A DNA stretch of 64,000 nt from Petunia secreta (taxonomy: Eukaryota; Streptophyta; Magnoliopsida; Solanales; Solanaceae), in assembly GCA_029990175.1 (NCBI GenBank), contig JARKIP010000022.1, forward strand, positions 22,542,001 through 22,606,000. The letters are read 5' to 3'. Shown here piece after piece: positions 41,505 through 54,229 of the stretch. Each line of letters opens with the position of its first letter. Within the stretch, counting starts at the first letter, position 1. The translations under genes and the position numbers were made by a program. Below the pieces are notes generated by a model that ran no database searches, was not told the DNA's origin, and saw nothing but the letters and a program-made list of their open reading frames with translations.

Positions 41505-44500
41505 TGTCATACCCGATTTTGGACTCAACTCGAGGCGAGTCGGGTTTCAGATTTGACTAAGTGAACTCGTTTGAGTTTAGATGTTGGAGTCACCACCTAA
41601 TATAGTTTCTAAGGTGTATTAGGTCACCTAAGTGTCCAAGATCAAGTTTGATAGGTCATATTAGTCTATTCCAGCGATTCTATAGGGTAAGAAGTCCAAA
41701 TGACTTTGAGAAGAAGGTGATAGGTACTTCCTTGAGTCCCCCGAAAGGTGGTTCCCGTCCGAGTCTATGTTTTGGGATAAAAAGAGTATATATCATCATG
41801 AATACTAACTTGGAAAGTTTAATATATCACTTAATTCAAAAAATGTAATATGGCTATACAGTTTAACTTACACGTATACAAATAGATTTTATATACGGCC
41901 TACATGTAAGTCTACATACATTTTAGAGCCTGCTAATATAACGCCTAATCATAAACAAGTTTTAACATGCAAAAGGTGTTCAATTTCAGTTTATCTATGC
42001 AATTCTTACTCTTAAACAATTTTGCATAAATGGTCCACTTTGTAAATAAAATTTAGATTTATCAAAAACCGAAAGGGGTGTTGTTTTAAATTGAAATGTT
42101 GGTCATTTAGGTTCGGTGTGACTCGTCATTGATTGTCGAGCCCGAATCTTAATGGTCTTTTTTGTGTAGGGGTCAGATTTTGAGAAATATATAGGCGAAG
42201 AGGCTGTTTTTGAAAACGGGTGTCACAGAAGCACATAAATGCAAATAAAAGCTGTCGCATATAAAGTATAGATACGTATTGGTACAAAACATGCAAATAC
42301 AAGACTAAATGATAGTTATACTTTAAAAATATACTTTAAAGTGTATAAATGACCCCAAGCTTTTTATACACCCCTATACGAGCGTTAGAGTAGTAAAAAT
42401 CAGTTTTAGGCACGTAAAGGACTCTTTTTGAAAACAATTTTGGGTCTAGATTGTTTATGTAAAAGAGGGGGGTAGATTTAATTTTTGAAAAGAGTCCACT
42501 GTAGACGCAAATAGCACAAATAGCCCATGTTTCAGGTTAAGTTTCAAATTCAATCACAAAATAAGCATGCTTTTCCAGTATCAGTTCTAGAACCTGTTTA
42601 TGGCACTTAACAGAGCAAGATTGAATGGCTCATGATCTCATTTTAACTATATGCATGTTAGACTAATTTAAGAGGATTAAAACCTAAAATGATGCAATCA
42701 TATAAGAGCAAAAGGTTAGGAATAGGCCCCTGAATAGCCAGCACCTAGCTTAACAATTGTGTTCCCTATGTTAATAGATTACAAATAGGATTCCTGGTCA
42801 AACTTACATAGTAGGGGAAAGTTTCTAAGGGAAGAGCACAGAGTCACAAGTTCAAAAGAATGTCCTGTTTCCTAAAGTTAAGGTCAAGTCAAGTATACAG
42901 TCCGAAGTTCATAGTTTCAGCACCTCAGTACTATAATCAGCTTAAGAGGGTTCAACCACTGACCCTTTTAACCTTTAAGGATTACTCTGTAGTCATTAGA
43001 ACATGGTTTGGCCTATCTAAGGCAATTCAAAACAACCTGCAAGCATAAGGTTAGCAAGGAAAGGGGGAAAGGGGAATGCCTGAGTTAAGGTCTTTGTCCA
43101 AAACAGAGGACCTGACCAATAAAACATAAACCATGTCCATGTTCTTAACAAAAGTGGGTATGATCCTATTGGACCTCTTAACTGGACAGGATTAACATAG
43201 ACTAGAAAAAAATAGAGCTTAAGCATACAGTGGTTAAACTTAAATGGCTCAGAGAATGCCAAACAGAGGTGGGATAAAACATAACAAATTCATCCAAACT
43301 AGGCAAATAGAGGGCCATTTTGCAGTGAGTAATTAGGACAAAAGAAAGAAGAAAAGTACATTTTTTGGCAGTAAGAGGACAAAGAAAATAGTGTGCAAGT
43401 TGATCAGGATTTGCAAAGCAGAAACAAGTAAACTAAGTGAAGCAATTGCTTTCTAGAAAAAAACAAAGAAGAGGTCAGGCTTCAGAAAAGTGTTCTGCAG
43501 CCTTTGTTTTCTATGCATGAGCTGTGTTTTTCTATATGTATGCTATAAGAAGTGTGTAAAGTGAGGAATGCAGCCTAGTTTAAATAGGTGTGAAGTGACG
43601 CTCTTAATTTCAAACGGGAAAAACATCTATGGTAGTGAAATATTGCCTTCTAGAATTAAAACAAATCCCTTAGGTGGACTTACCAAATATAAATCAATCA
43701 GGACCTAAGTTTAAGGTCAATCAGACCCTAACCCATAATAGCTCTTTCCCTTTAGGTACAGTAGGGTCCAAATTCATTATCAATTGTGTGGGAACATCCT
43801 AGAATTAAGAATTCACTAACAGATTTTCAAAGGGCTCTAATTGATATAGGATTGAACACAAAATAACTTCCTTCTAAATTTCAAGCAAGAGTTCCTATTG
43901 AATCGATTCAAGATTTTACTAGTCAGATTGCCATCCCCATTTTAAGCATTTAGTCAAGAAAATAATGCATCTAGACATAATAAACATGGTCAGTGCATGA
44001 TAGAAAACAGACGAGTAAGTCCAAACCACAACTAACATTGTCTTCCACATATGTCAATTAAAAGGGATGTCCAGAAGCACAAGACTATGAGAAGCATATA
44101 CAATACTTTTCTTTTCAACAGAATTAATGAACTAACTAATTAATCGCATAAACTTTAATCAAGTAATAATGCAAACGCGTTAGCATGCAGAAGAAAACTT
44201 AGGCAAATCATAGGCACGATGTCAAAGATTTCACAAAATCGAACAAAAGGTGTTTGGTTACCCGTTTCAAACCGGGTCGGGGCCAATCGACCCATCACAA
44301 ATTAGGGTCGCTTCGAGAAATTCTTACCCTTTCCTAAGCGATGATACTTTTCCACACAAATAGAGCCCCGCCGGAGGCATTTCCCGGTGGTGGCAATTCA
44401 GTTAACATAGGATTAAGCTTTTCCCTCGTCCAAACACCATCAAAAGTGTATGGGTTATGTAGTGGATGAAGAGGGGAATTCAACAATACTAATTTCTCAA

Positions 44501-44748
44501 ATTTTCACCGGCCAAATTGGCCGGAAAAGTCCTCGACAGTGGTGGCTCATCAAGTCGCCAAGAGAGAGAATGGGGAGTGAATATCGGAGAGGTGAGGGGG
44601 AAATGAGGGTGGGGGAAAGGTTTAGGGGTTGTGTAGGTGGATTGTGGGGGATTTAATCTGGGCCGTTGGATTAGGGAGAAGAAAGGCTGAGATCAAGCCA
44701 CGTAAGCGTGAGGTGTAAAAATGTATGTGATGTGTAATATATGAGGTG

Positions 44749-44794
<46 letters not shown>

Positions 44795-45170
44795 TTGCGT
44801 ATATATAGCGTATAAGTAGTGTATATCAGGCATAATTTGATATAAAATAGGCATAAAATGGTATAAAATAGGTGTACAAATGTTGAAAAATTAGGAAATT
44901 GATTTTAATACAATAAAATGGCTAGGAAATGCATAAAATTATAATTTTGGGATTTGAGACAATTTGGATAATTTTGTCAAAAATAGAGGCAATTGCAGAG
45001 ATTGTAAAAATAGTCATGGTTTGAGAGGATGCTTTTGAAAATGGCCTCGATTGTCAGGCCATTAAGACAAGTGAAATCAATGGGTGGGGCAAGAGTTGAT
45101 ACACAATCGTGTGTAAAATTCGAAAACTATTGATTTTGAAAAATAGGAGGGACAAAATTGGGTGTCAACA
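41505..45170. repeat. 3.67 kb solo LTR or LTR-like insertion
   Basis: The unit starts TGTCATACCCGATTTTG and ends CAAAATTGGGTGTCAACA. The ends are imperfect inverted repeats with TG...CA. Perfect target duplication TGCAT flanks it (41500-41504 and 45171-45175). It has no gag or pol and no internal direct LTR pair that I can see, so I read it as a solo LTR of a large-LTR gypsy family. A second GGGTGTCACA occurs at about 42220-42230, after GAAAACG, like the terminus. A (TA)n run lies at 44751-44790. One open stretch at 44450-44656 has no recognisable domain. Confidence 0.75.
44751..44790. repeat. (TA)n microsatellite
   Basis: About 20 uninterrupted TA units within the solo LTR. Confidence 0.95.
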
Positions 45171-45175
45171 TGCAT

Positions 45176-45493
45176 TTCAAATAATTTTGTGTTTAACCGC
45201 TTTGTAATCTAGTCATTATCGTAATTCAATTACTCTTTCAAAATTTTGAACCTTTCCCACCAGGAAAAGGATTCATATAATTACCCTAGAAGTCTAAAAC
45301 AGTCACATTGTCACCTTTTCTTGGTTCCCAAAATTTTTAAAAGTTATAAACCTTTTTTATTTTGATCATTACTTCTTCTCTCAAAAACAAAACACCTTTC
45401 ATTCTCTTCAATTCTCTCCGTCAAATCCCTAATCAAAAACTCCAAAACCACAAAATTTCCCTTTCATTCTTCAATTTTCAAAACATGTTATCA
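45176..45493 (+). other. C2 post-pol spacer, right part
   Basis: AT-rich continuation of the spacer after the solo LTR, with no conserved frame. It leads into the downstream ORF. Confidence 0.5.
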
Positions 45494-47670
45494 TGTCTCA
45501 AGCACAAAAATCTTTCGTCTTTCCACTTAAGTCATCAAAGCCCAAAGTATCTTTGAAACTTACCAAGAAACCAAAAGCACGTCCTGTAACTCTGGCTGAA
45601 AGATACACCAAGAAACAAATACGGGGTAAAAAGAAAGATTTCAAAATAAGAGGTTGAAGACCCTATGTCACAGATAGCAAGCATATCAGAAACTCCGATA
45701 GTGTCTGACAAGATTACTGTAGAGGTAAGACCTGGTTCCCCAATATCCAGTTCAATTGTGCATGATACAATTTTAAGCCCTGAAAAAGTTGAAACTGAAA
45801 AGTTGGTAGCTGGGTTAAATGAGTTAGTTGAATATGTGACTGATGGGGTTTCTGGCAGTGTAGAAGAGAGGAGGAAGGTTGTGCCCATAGAACTCGCTAA
45901 GGTTGTAGTAGAATCGATTAAAATGGTTGAATCTATTGGATCTTAAGGAGGCCCAATCGACGAACTTGGTTTGGAGGGTGCTCCTTCTGAGACGAGGAAA
46001 GAGATTGTGGTCGTTAATGAATAAGTTGAAGTGGAGAAAGGACCTATTGCGGAAGTCAAAGGAACTGAAAAAGGACCTGGTCCTGTCTCTATTCTTGTGA
46101 CAACTTAGGACGTAGGAATAAATTGGAATCTGAGGAAGAGAACCAAGAGGAAGAACCTGAGACAAAGAAAGCTGAAGTGTTTGGGACAAGAAAAAGTAAA
46201 AGCAAATTTGGTGCTTAGGATGAGGAAAAAAATTGATGAGGCTGAGTTAGTGTTTGTTAGTGAAAAGAAATAGGTAGTGGAGAAATGTGTAGGGGGGAAG
46301 AAGAGAAAGTTGGTGAAAGGAGGAATAACAGTGCAAACAAGGGGATTTGTAGATGAAAGCTGTGATGAGGGAGGAAATGAGGCTGATGTTTTAGAATATG
46401 AGGAGGAAGAACAGCCTGTGGTGTCAAGAGGAGGTAGAAAGCAAGCCACATGGTCTGCCCTGAAGTAACAAAAGGAGAAGTAGGAGAAATATGCTGCAAA
46501 GAAAAAAGCTGAAAAGGCAGCCAAAGAACCTGCTCCTTCCCTAGAGGAGGACCTAATATAGGAGGGGGAAGAACCTGCTGAAAATTTTGAGGAACTTGAT
46601 GACTCTAACTTTAGGGAAAGTTCTGCTCACAAGAGGAAGGATTCCATAGACAGGGGTGAGTTCTTTGCTGGGAGTATATTGTCTGACATAGAGCAAGTTC
46701 AAATAAAAATTTTGGTGCAGAAGCTGGACATTCAAGGGTGGAAAAAGCTATTTTCTAATGGGAACAGATGTGTTGTATGTAGAGGCAGTTAGGGAGTTCT
46801 TTATAAACTGCACGGTTATGAAAACGAGGATGTCTTCCATTGTAAATGGATTGGAAATTGAGTTTGGAAGAGTTGAGTTAGGAGTGATCCTGGGTGTACT
46901 AGCTGCAGGTTATTACAAGTACAAGAAGTCGGAATGGCCCAAGAGGACATATAGTGTCACTCCTGTTGAGGTGACCAGGAAATTCACTGGCAAATCCAAA
47001 CTTAAGCGCGTGATGAAAGTCTTGAAGGAAATGAAACCTAGTTATCAACTTCTCTTTGAGTTCGTGTATAGGTTCTTGTTGCCTCGTGCTAAAAGAAATA
47101 TTGAAGCCAATGCCTTGGATTTGACATACAAGTCCTGGACAGATGTGTGCTTATAAATTTGCATGGGCTAATTATTAAACATTTCTGGGGTTGCAAAGAC
47201 CAAGAAATCATATTCCTTGGTCCACTTCTATCTTTTGTAGTAGGTTTTTGAGCATTTTGGAGTTCGTATGGAGGGTGGAAGAACACTACACACAATGAAC
47301 TGTTTGGGATGAATATCTAAAAATATGTGATTTGTTCAAGCCAAAGAAGGCATCCAAACATCCAATGAGGTACAAAGCTGAGAATGATGATGAGCCTGAA
47401 AGCAAGGGAGACAGTGAAGACAAGGATAAGATGAAGGAATTAGTGCGGTAAGTGGAGGAGCTGAAGGCTGGGAATAAGGAACTCAAGAGGGAGTTGAAGC
47501 TGAAGGGTCAAGAAATTGATTGTTTGACCATCGAGTGCAACAAGCATCTAGCATCTAGCAGAGCTTATGGTGGAGTGCAGTGGGAACTCACAGAACATCA
47601 CTGCACTTGTCAAATATTTCAAACTTCAGCCATAGAACATGTCATTCCAATTCCTTGTCTAGGTCCCTAG
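45494..47670 (+). pseudogene. C2 downstream ORF (plant transposon-protein domain), degenerate
   Basis: The start is ATG at 45494 (MSQAQKSFVFPLKSSKPK). A basic N-terminus comes first, then the block shared with C1 (ILSPEKVETEKLVAGLNELV), then a long Glu/Lys-rich charged region (46100-46700). The best-preserved domain is at 46758-47156: YVEAVREFFIN, IEFGRVELGVILGVLAAGYY, YSVTPVEVTRKFTGK, LLPRAKRNIEANALDLT. This pattern, including LPR..R..EAN.LDL, is typical of the 'putative plant transposon protein' family. A coiled coil follows at 47440-47560 (ELKAGNKELKRELKLKGQEI). Stops and frame changes occur at about 45651, 45944, 46220, 46467 and 47155. The protein's role is unknown. Confidence 0.65.
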
Positions 47671-48047
47671 GATTTCCTTCATGTCTTTATCAGTGATGTT
47701 ATATCAAGATAATTTGTGTTTTTTGGCATGTACTTATTTCGGTTCTAATGGTGAAAGCCCTGTATGATTTGGTTTTAGCCGAGTTCGAACAAAAACTTTA
47801 TTAATAAGTCTGATATCTCAACTCTCGTTAACACAAGAATACTATGGCTATGAAACATATTCTCAATCATCCTTCGCTTTCAGTACTTATAAACTATTAT
47901 TCTTAAGAACTAAGGAAAGGGACTACTCCTTGCTCAAGAATAGTTCGATAGTAGGTGGATAAGTTTATGCTTCATCATTTTAGCTTTCTAAGATATCATA
48001 ACCGGTGAATAGATCAATGTGATTGTTTTGAGGGAATGGAGGGTGGG
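47671..48047. other. Unassigned stretch left of L1
   Basis: Probably the C2 3' untranslated region grading into unassigned sequence. It ends in GTGGG, the left target duplication of L1. No domain seen on either strand. Confidence 0.45.
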
Positions 48048-48710
48048 TGACACGACCCGGAATCCAGTTAGGCCGTGCGGGCACCCGACATCCTCCCTTA
48101 GACCCGTCGGGCGAACCCTTACCAATTAAATTAGGAAAATAAATATAATAGTTCATAAATAAGGACAAGACTTAAAAAAAACACACAGACATATTGACAC
48201 TTCTAAGCTACACGAAAGAAAATTACAGCTAACTACCCAACATACTAAGTTTAGGGCTATCCAGACTAGACATCTAAGAGTACAAAAGGAGACAAATACC
48301 TCCTGAAGGGAGCAAAATGCAACTGAAATAATAACCAATAAACTAGTGACCATCCGGAATAAAAGCTGGCTCACCCTGACAGCTGAAGTTGTCTTCGCTC
48401 CTTCACAACGTGGCAAACTCAATCCTGGAGCGAACCTGCCGAAACGAAATAGATAGACAAGAAACAAACAACAAACAAGGGTGAGTCAAAGGGACTCAAT
48501 AAGTGGGGCAGACTAGCCACCTCAAAGGATAGTATAGCTAGCCAGGGAGAAGAAAAATAGATAAACTAAATTCATCTTATTTGCACTATAAACAGGCAAA
48601 GCTAAGTAATAACTGAAAACACGTATGAAATCATAAACAGCCAGGGACACAAGGTAGACAGAACATATAGATATCCTGAACATGTCGACAATCAGAAATA
48701 CATCATGTGG

Positions 48711-48840
48711 CGGCGTGCAACCCGATTCATATATTCATACTGTTGCGGCGTGCAACCCCATTCGTATATTTATACTGTTGCGGCGTGCAACCCGATCCGA
48801 TCCATGTATTTATCTTATCGCAACGTGAAACCCGGGATAC
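48711..48840. repeat. Minisatellite, CGGCGTGCAACC unit, in L1 3' LTR
   Basis: About 3.5 copies of a unit of about 36 bp. The last copy is diverged (CAACGTGAAACC). The homologous array at 56943-57075 has four better copies. Confidence 0.85.
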
Positions 48841-48988
48841 GAGCCAGAAATATAGAGGCAAACTGAGATACGGTATACATACAACATATATAAAATACAA
48901 CACGATAGTCACACAATAGTCAGCACGCGGTGCAATGAAATGGGATGAATGCAGTATGATGCAATGGTGTCACATGTGCCAAATAGAT

Positions 48989-49160
48989 GGAGTGGAATCC
49001 TCCTGCTCCGGGGGCGGAATCCTCCTACCCTCAATATGATGCAATGGAGCGGAATCCTCCTGCTCCGAGGGCGGAATCCTCCTACCCTCAATATGATGCA
49101 ATGGAGCGGAATCCTCCTGCTCCGAGGGCGGAATCCTCCTACCCTCAATATGATGCAATG
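48989..49160. repeat. Minisatellite, GGAATCCTCCTGCTCC unit, in L1 3' LTR
   Basis: Three copies of a unit of about 57 bp, each with two GGAATCCTCCT half-units and CCCTCAATATGATGCAA. The same kind of array is found in both other LTR copies (53193-53445 inverted, 57221-57416). Confidence 0.88.
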
Positions 49161-50592
49161 TAATGCATATGAATGACATATAATGCATATGAATGCAATG
49201 TGATGCAATAATAACCCTTCACCAGCGCGGGACTCTCATCGACAGCCGGGAAGTAGATGCCAACTCATAGCCAAAGTACAATACTCAGATTCTCAATGCA
49301 ATACCAATAATAGGACATAACATATAATATAGAATATAAATCCAACGCTAAGGCGTAATGAGTACGCCTATCGGCAGCTACACACGTAAGGAACACGTGG
49401 TAGAAAATCCACGAGGCCAGGTGCCTCCAAAGAAATGGATATAAACACTTACCTTGTTACAAAGTTAGTACAGCCACTCAATAACCGCTTTGTCCTTTGG
49501 ATTCATTGCCAAACAATCCCACTGTGTTCAATAACCAGAAAAATATATCACATAAGGCTAAATGCTTCATTCCTCACATCTTAGGTAAATCCGGTTAGGA
49601 ACCTGATACCCTATTCGCATACACATTACGCAGGACAGACCCATGTACAGGGTTTAAGGTCACATAGCCAAACTCCAAATAAATTACATTTATATGTTGC
49701 CCATAACTCACTGAGTATGAATATGTATTCAATTTCGTTATCGGGGTCCATTTGACCCTTTAAACTATTAATTGAACTTATTAAAACGATGTATAATATC
49801 TCAATTTCTACCGTCAAAATATATTTAAACATACGTAATAAACTCAAATAATATATTAGGATCATTACCTGAATGTTTCAGGGTGAAAATTCTACTTTTT
49901 CCCGGCCCTTTTTCTCATTTTCTGGCATTTTTTTCCTGATAATTTCCTCTGTTTCTCGTTAATATTCACGAACAGATGTTTCTGTTCAAGTGATTCCTTA
50001 GCATTTAAATGCTAATGATCAAGTCCACCGTCTTTCTTTATTTTCTTATCCTTTTCATTTTTGTCGTTTTTCTCTTTTTCATTTTATTTTGTTTTCTTTT
50101 ATTTTCTTTTCGCGACAAAAATTAAAAAAGTACCCTACGATATTCGAAATAATTTCAACTTTTGAATACCAGTTATACAAAATATATGTAACATACTCGC
50201 GAAGGCGGATCTCAAATTGGACTCCCGAAACTCAAAATGCAAATTTAAATAGAAAAGGTCAAATTATTTAACTTTCGGCATATTAGCGGAAACTAGCCGA
50301 ACCACATCAAAATTCACTTTCGAAAGTTTACAAAAATCGAAAATAATCATACGAACCTAACGGCGCTTTCGGATTTCGAATCGGAGCTCATTCGGCAAAA
50401 ATCGAGCTCGAAAATCTCTTTTTAATATTTATCGCCAATAAAAACTAAAACCTTCTTCCGATGCCTACCAAACGAGGTCTGATTTAGCTCAAATTTTCCA
50501 GACAGGTTCTAATGGATATTATGAATATTTTAAAATTTTTGGCACGCCAATCAGAGTCCTAACTTCCGAAACGACTGACCGAGGTCGTTTCA

Positions 50593-51741
50593 TTCTCCTC
50601 CACTTAAACTCTCGTTCGTCCTCGAACGAGCCTAAATTTAAAGCAAGATTCACGCTGATAACAAAGAACTTGCACAACCTTCATAAACTACTCCACGGAC
50701 ATTATCTCATAATTACCGAATCAGAGTTATAACACGCACATCAAACTCTTGGATAAAACATATTTGGATAATATGATAACATCATTGCCCAACTTATTCG
50801 GATTAAGCCGACCTTTTCTCAATCATGAGACACGAGTTTTATATTTTCGAAACAAAGATACACGAAACTTTGAATGGGTTAACATGATTCAGTCGATAAT
50901 TACCTCTTCGATATACCTTTCGATATAGAACAGATCGATGGAACTGAGAATTTGCTTACGCTTCAGCAACGCCTTAGAGATTTAATATTATGATTCGGTA
51001 TCAATTGGAGGAAGACTCCTCCACTTAAAGAATAAACTCATACGATTAATTTGAATAGAAATAGTCATCCTCGCACAACCTGCTGGATTAAAGAAGACCT
51101 AGCTAAAAGCTGAACATAAGCAGACCTAAACTACCAAACTACCCTTTCGAGTTGCCAACTAGCTCCAACTCTCGAGTTCACAACTCCATACCTTTGCCGT
51201 AAACACCACCGCCCGATGGATGATACTTCTATATAAAAATTTCGGCAGAATTTCCCCTGAAACTGGATGATCCGCAAAAACAGAACCAGCACTATACTAT
51301 ACATGGAAATGGATACCCAGATAAACTGATAACATAAACATGTTAAACGGATAACAAGATGAGACAACTGGACCAAAACAATAATATGCTTACTCGGCCA
51401 CAATAACACATACTCTGGCTCAACACAGGGGACGTCACAAGCGGCTACCAATCGCCCAAGCTCATCTAGTGCCGGACGAAGAAGAAATGGAAATAGATCA
51501 AGGATAGAAATAATTAGAGCTTCAGGAAGTTCATCTTCTTATTTACTTGACTACCAAAGCTAGACTACTTCCACGTCAGGCGAGCCAAAAAATCGCAATT
51601 GAAGAGATAGACATTAAATAAGCTTTATGGAAAAATATCCATACCAATTTTAACCTTCCAATAAGAAGGAAATTCTGACAATTTACCATAAACCCTTTTA
51701 TAACTAAGACAAGCTCATAGAATAACATGACTCTACTAGAA
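50593..51741 (-). other. L1 internal non-coding region, left part
   Basis: It begins with the purine tract AGTGGAGGAGAA (minus, 50593-50604) next to the 3' LTR. Otherwise there is no gag, pol or chromodomain signal. The frames present are short and show no family resemblance. Confidence 0.55.
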
Positions 51742-54229
51742 TGAAACGACCTCGGTCAGTCGTTTCGGAAGTTAGGACTCCGATTGACGTGCCGATAATT
51801 TTAAAATATTTGTAATGTCCATTAGGACCTGTCTGTAAAATTTCAGCTAAATCAGACCTCGTTTGGTAGGCATCGGAAGAAGGTTTCAGTTTTTCTTGGC
51901 AATAAATATTAAAAAGAGATTTTCGAGCTCGGTTTTGCCGAATGAGCTCCGATTCGAAATTCGAAAGCGCCGTTGGGTTCGTATGATTATTTTTGACTTT
52001 GGTGAACTTTCGAAAGTGATTTTCGATGTTGTTCGGCAAGTTTCCGCTAAACTGCCGAAAGTTAAATAATTTGACCTTTTTCATTTAAATTCGCATTTTG
52101 AGTTTCGGGAGTCCAATTTGAGATCCGCCTTCGCAAGTATGTTACATATATTTTGTACAACTTGTATTCAAAAGTTGGAATTATTTCGAATGTCGTAGGG
52201 CACCGTTTTAACTTCCGTTAATAAAAGAAAATAAAATAAAAGAAAACAAAAAAAAAAAAAAAGGAAAAAGACAAAAATTAAAGAAGGAGAGAGAATGGAT
52301 TAGTGGCGGTGGCATACAAATGCTACTTAGCATTTCATATATGCTAAGTACAGTAGAGAAACAACTAGAGCTGAACACTACAGAAAAACGAAACAGAGAA
52401 AATTATCAGAAAAATGCCAGAAAATGAGAAAAGGGGCCGGAGAAAAAATAGTATTTTCACCCCAGAACATTCAGGTAATGATCCTACTATATTATTTGAT
52501 TTTATTATGTGTGTTTGAATACGTTTTAACGGTAAAACTTGGAATATTATACATCATTTTAATAAGTTCAATTAATAGTTTAACGGGTCAAATGGACCCT
52601 GATGATGAAATTGATTATACATTCATACTCAGTGAGTTATGGGCAACATATAAATGTAATTTATTTGGGATTTGGTTATGTGGCCTTATACCCTGTATAT
52701 AGGCCTGGCCTGCGTATTGCGTATGCGAATAGGGTATCAGGTTCCTACCTGGATTGCCCTAAGATGTGAGGGATGAAGCCTTTAGCCTAATGTGATATAT
52801 TTTTCTGCTTATTGAACACAGTGGGATCGTTTGGCCATGGAACCAAAGGATAAAAGCGGTTATTGATTAGCAATGCTAACTTTTGGAAGAGGTAAGTGTT
52901 TATATCCATTTCTTTGGAGGCCCTGGCCTCGTGGATTTTCTACCACGTGTTCCTTACGTGTGTAGCTGCCGATAGGCGTACTCATTACGCCTTAGCTTTG
53001 GATTTATATTTTATATTATATATTATGTCATATTGTTAGTATTGCAATGAGGATCTGAGCATTGTACCCTGGCTGTGAGTTGGCATCTACTTCCCGGTTG
53101 TCGATGAGAGTCCCGCGCCGGTGAAGGGTTATTATTGTATCACATTGCATTCATCTGTAATATATGTCATTCATATGCATTACATTGCATATCATATTGA
53201 GGGCAGGAGTATTCCGCCCCAGGAGCAGGAGTATTCCGCTCCATTGTATCATATTGAGGGCAGGAGTATTCCGCCCCAGGAGCAGGAGTATTCCGCTCCA
53301 TTATATTATATCGGGTGCAGGAGTATTCCGCCTCTGGTTTATATTATATCGGGTGCAGGAGTATTCCGCCCCAGGAGCAGGAGTATTCCGCTCCAGTTGG
53401 TTATCAGATTGGATTCCCCTCGAATGCAGGAGTATTCCGCTTCGAGATGGGACGACGGGCACATGTGACCCTTTGCATCATATTTCATTTCATTTCATTT
53501 CATCTCACTTCATTTCATTTCATCTCACTTCATTTCATTTCATCTCAATTCATACTATTATGTAGACTTGCGGTACATGACTACTGTTCTGCTTATATGT
53601 GCATCGCTTATTTGTTGATATGTTTCTGCCACGCACCCTTGGTTGAGTTTAGAAGTTTCTTACGTGTTTCCGGTTGTTATCTGGCTCTGCCTTTTTATAA
53701 TTTAAATAAAAAAAATTTGGTTTATCTGTTTCTTCTCCCTGGCTAGCTATCCTATTCTTTGAGGTGGCTAGTCTGCCCCACTTATTGAGTCCTTTTGACT
53801 CACCCTTGTTTGTTGTTTGTTTCTTGTCTATCTATTTCGTTTCGGCAGGTTCGCTCCAGGATTGAGTTCACCGCGTTGTTCAGGAGCGAAGACGACTTCA
53901 GCTGTCAGGGTGAGCCAGATTTATTCCGGATGGTCACCAGTTTTTTGTTCATTATTTCAGTTGCATTTTGCTCCCTTCAGGAGGTATCTGTCTTCTTTTG
54001 TACTCTTAGATGTCTGGTCTGGATAACCCTAAACCTAGCATGTTGGGTAGTCAGCTGTAATTTCTTTTGTACAGCTTAGAGGTATCAGTATGTCTGTGTT
54101 TTTATTTTTTGTCCTTATTTGTAAATTGTTATATTTATTTTCCTGATTTAATTGAGAAGGGTTCGCCCGACGGGTCTAGGGGAGGATGTCGGGTGCCCGC
54201 ACGGCCTAACCGGATTCTGGGTCGTGCCA
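51742..54229 (+). repeat. Inverted third copy of the L1-family LTR
   Basis: 2,488 bp running TGAAACGACCTCGG to GGGTCGTGCCA on the plus strand, so opposite to the two L1 LTRs. It is more diverged from them than they are from each other. Its minisatellite (53193-53445) has GGAGTATTCCGC in place of GGAGGATTCCGC. It is not followed by a primer site, so it is a solo LTR. Flanks TAGAA and GTATC do not match, so there is no target duplication. Confidence 0.85.
53470..53560. repeat. CATTT/CATCTCACTT microsatellite
   Basis: A CATTTCATTT run alternating with CATCTCACTT, present in the inverted LTR copy but not in the two terminal LTRs. This is a copy-specific expansion. Confidence 0.85.

Larger units (their letters stand above)
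40093..48047 (+). mobile_element. C2: plus-strand fragment of a C1-family copia element
   Basis: It begins inside RT (40150) and runs through RNase H, a spacer, and the extra downstream ORF, to about 47700. There are no LTRs. A 3.67 kb solo LTR interrupts the spacer. The domains and the order pol-then-ORF are those of C1, and the spacer and ORF match C1 in sequence. 40093-40149 is a short junction I cannot assign. The right end is undefined before L1. Confidence 0.8.
48048..50592 (-). repeat. L1 3' LTR
   Basis: 2,545 bp, very similar to 56281-58849 over its full length by eye. It carries two minisatellites: a unit of about 36 bp around CGGCGTGCAACCCGAT (48711-48840), and a unit of about 57 bp around GGAATCCTCCTGCTCC (48989-49160). 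Several open frames in it are chance. Confidence 0.92.

Noticed and set aside
44450..44656. Open frame of 68 codons, Gly/Arg-rich
   Set aside because: It lies in the non-coding solo LTR with no recognisable domain. Probably chance in a locally GC-richer patch.
48153..48467. Open frame of 104 codons on the minus strand, hydrophobic (also at 56386-56700, and partly at 53795-54079 on the plus strand)
   Set aside because: It lies in the non-coding part of every L1-family LTR, shows no domain, and differs between copies without codon-level constraint. I treat it as chance.
48711..49160. Regular repeats considered as a CRISPR-like array
   Set aside because: Head-to-tail minisatellites with no unique spacers, within a plant LTR.
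48909..49208. Repetitive peptide frames (RVGGFRPRSRRIPLHC type) here, at 53164-53565 and at 57153-57463
   Set aside because: These are translations of the GGAATCCTCCT minisatellite in the L1 LTRs, not a repeat protein.
51742..54229. Reading the inverted L1-family LTR as half of a second complete element
   Set aside because: No primer site follows GTGCCA and no purine tract precedes TGAAAC, so it is only an LTR.
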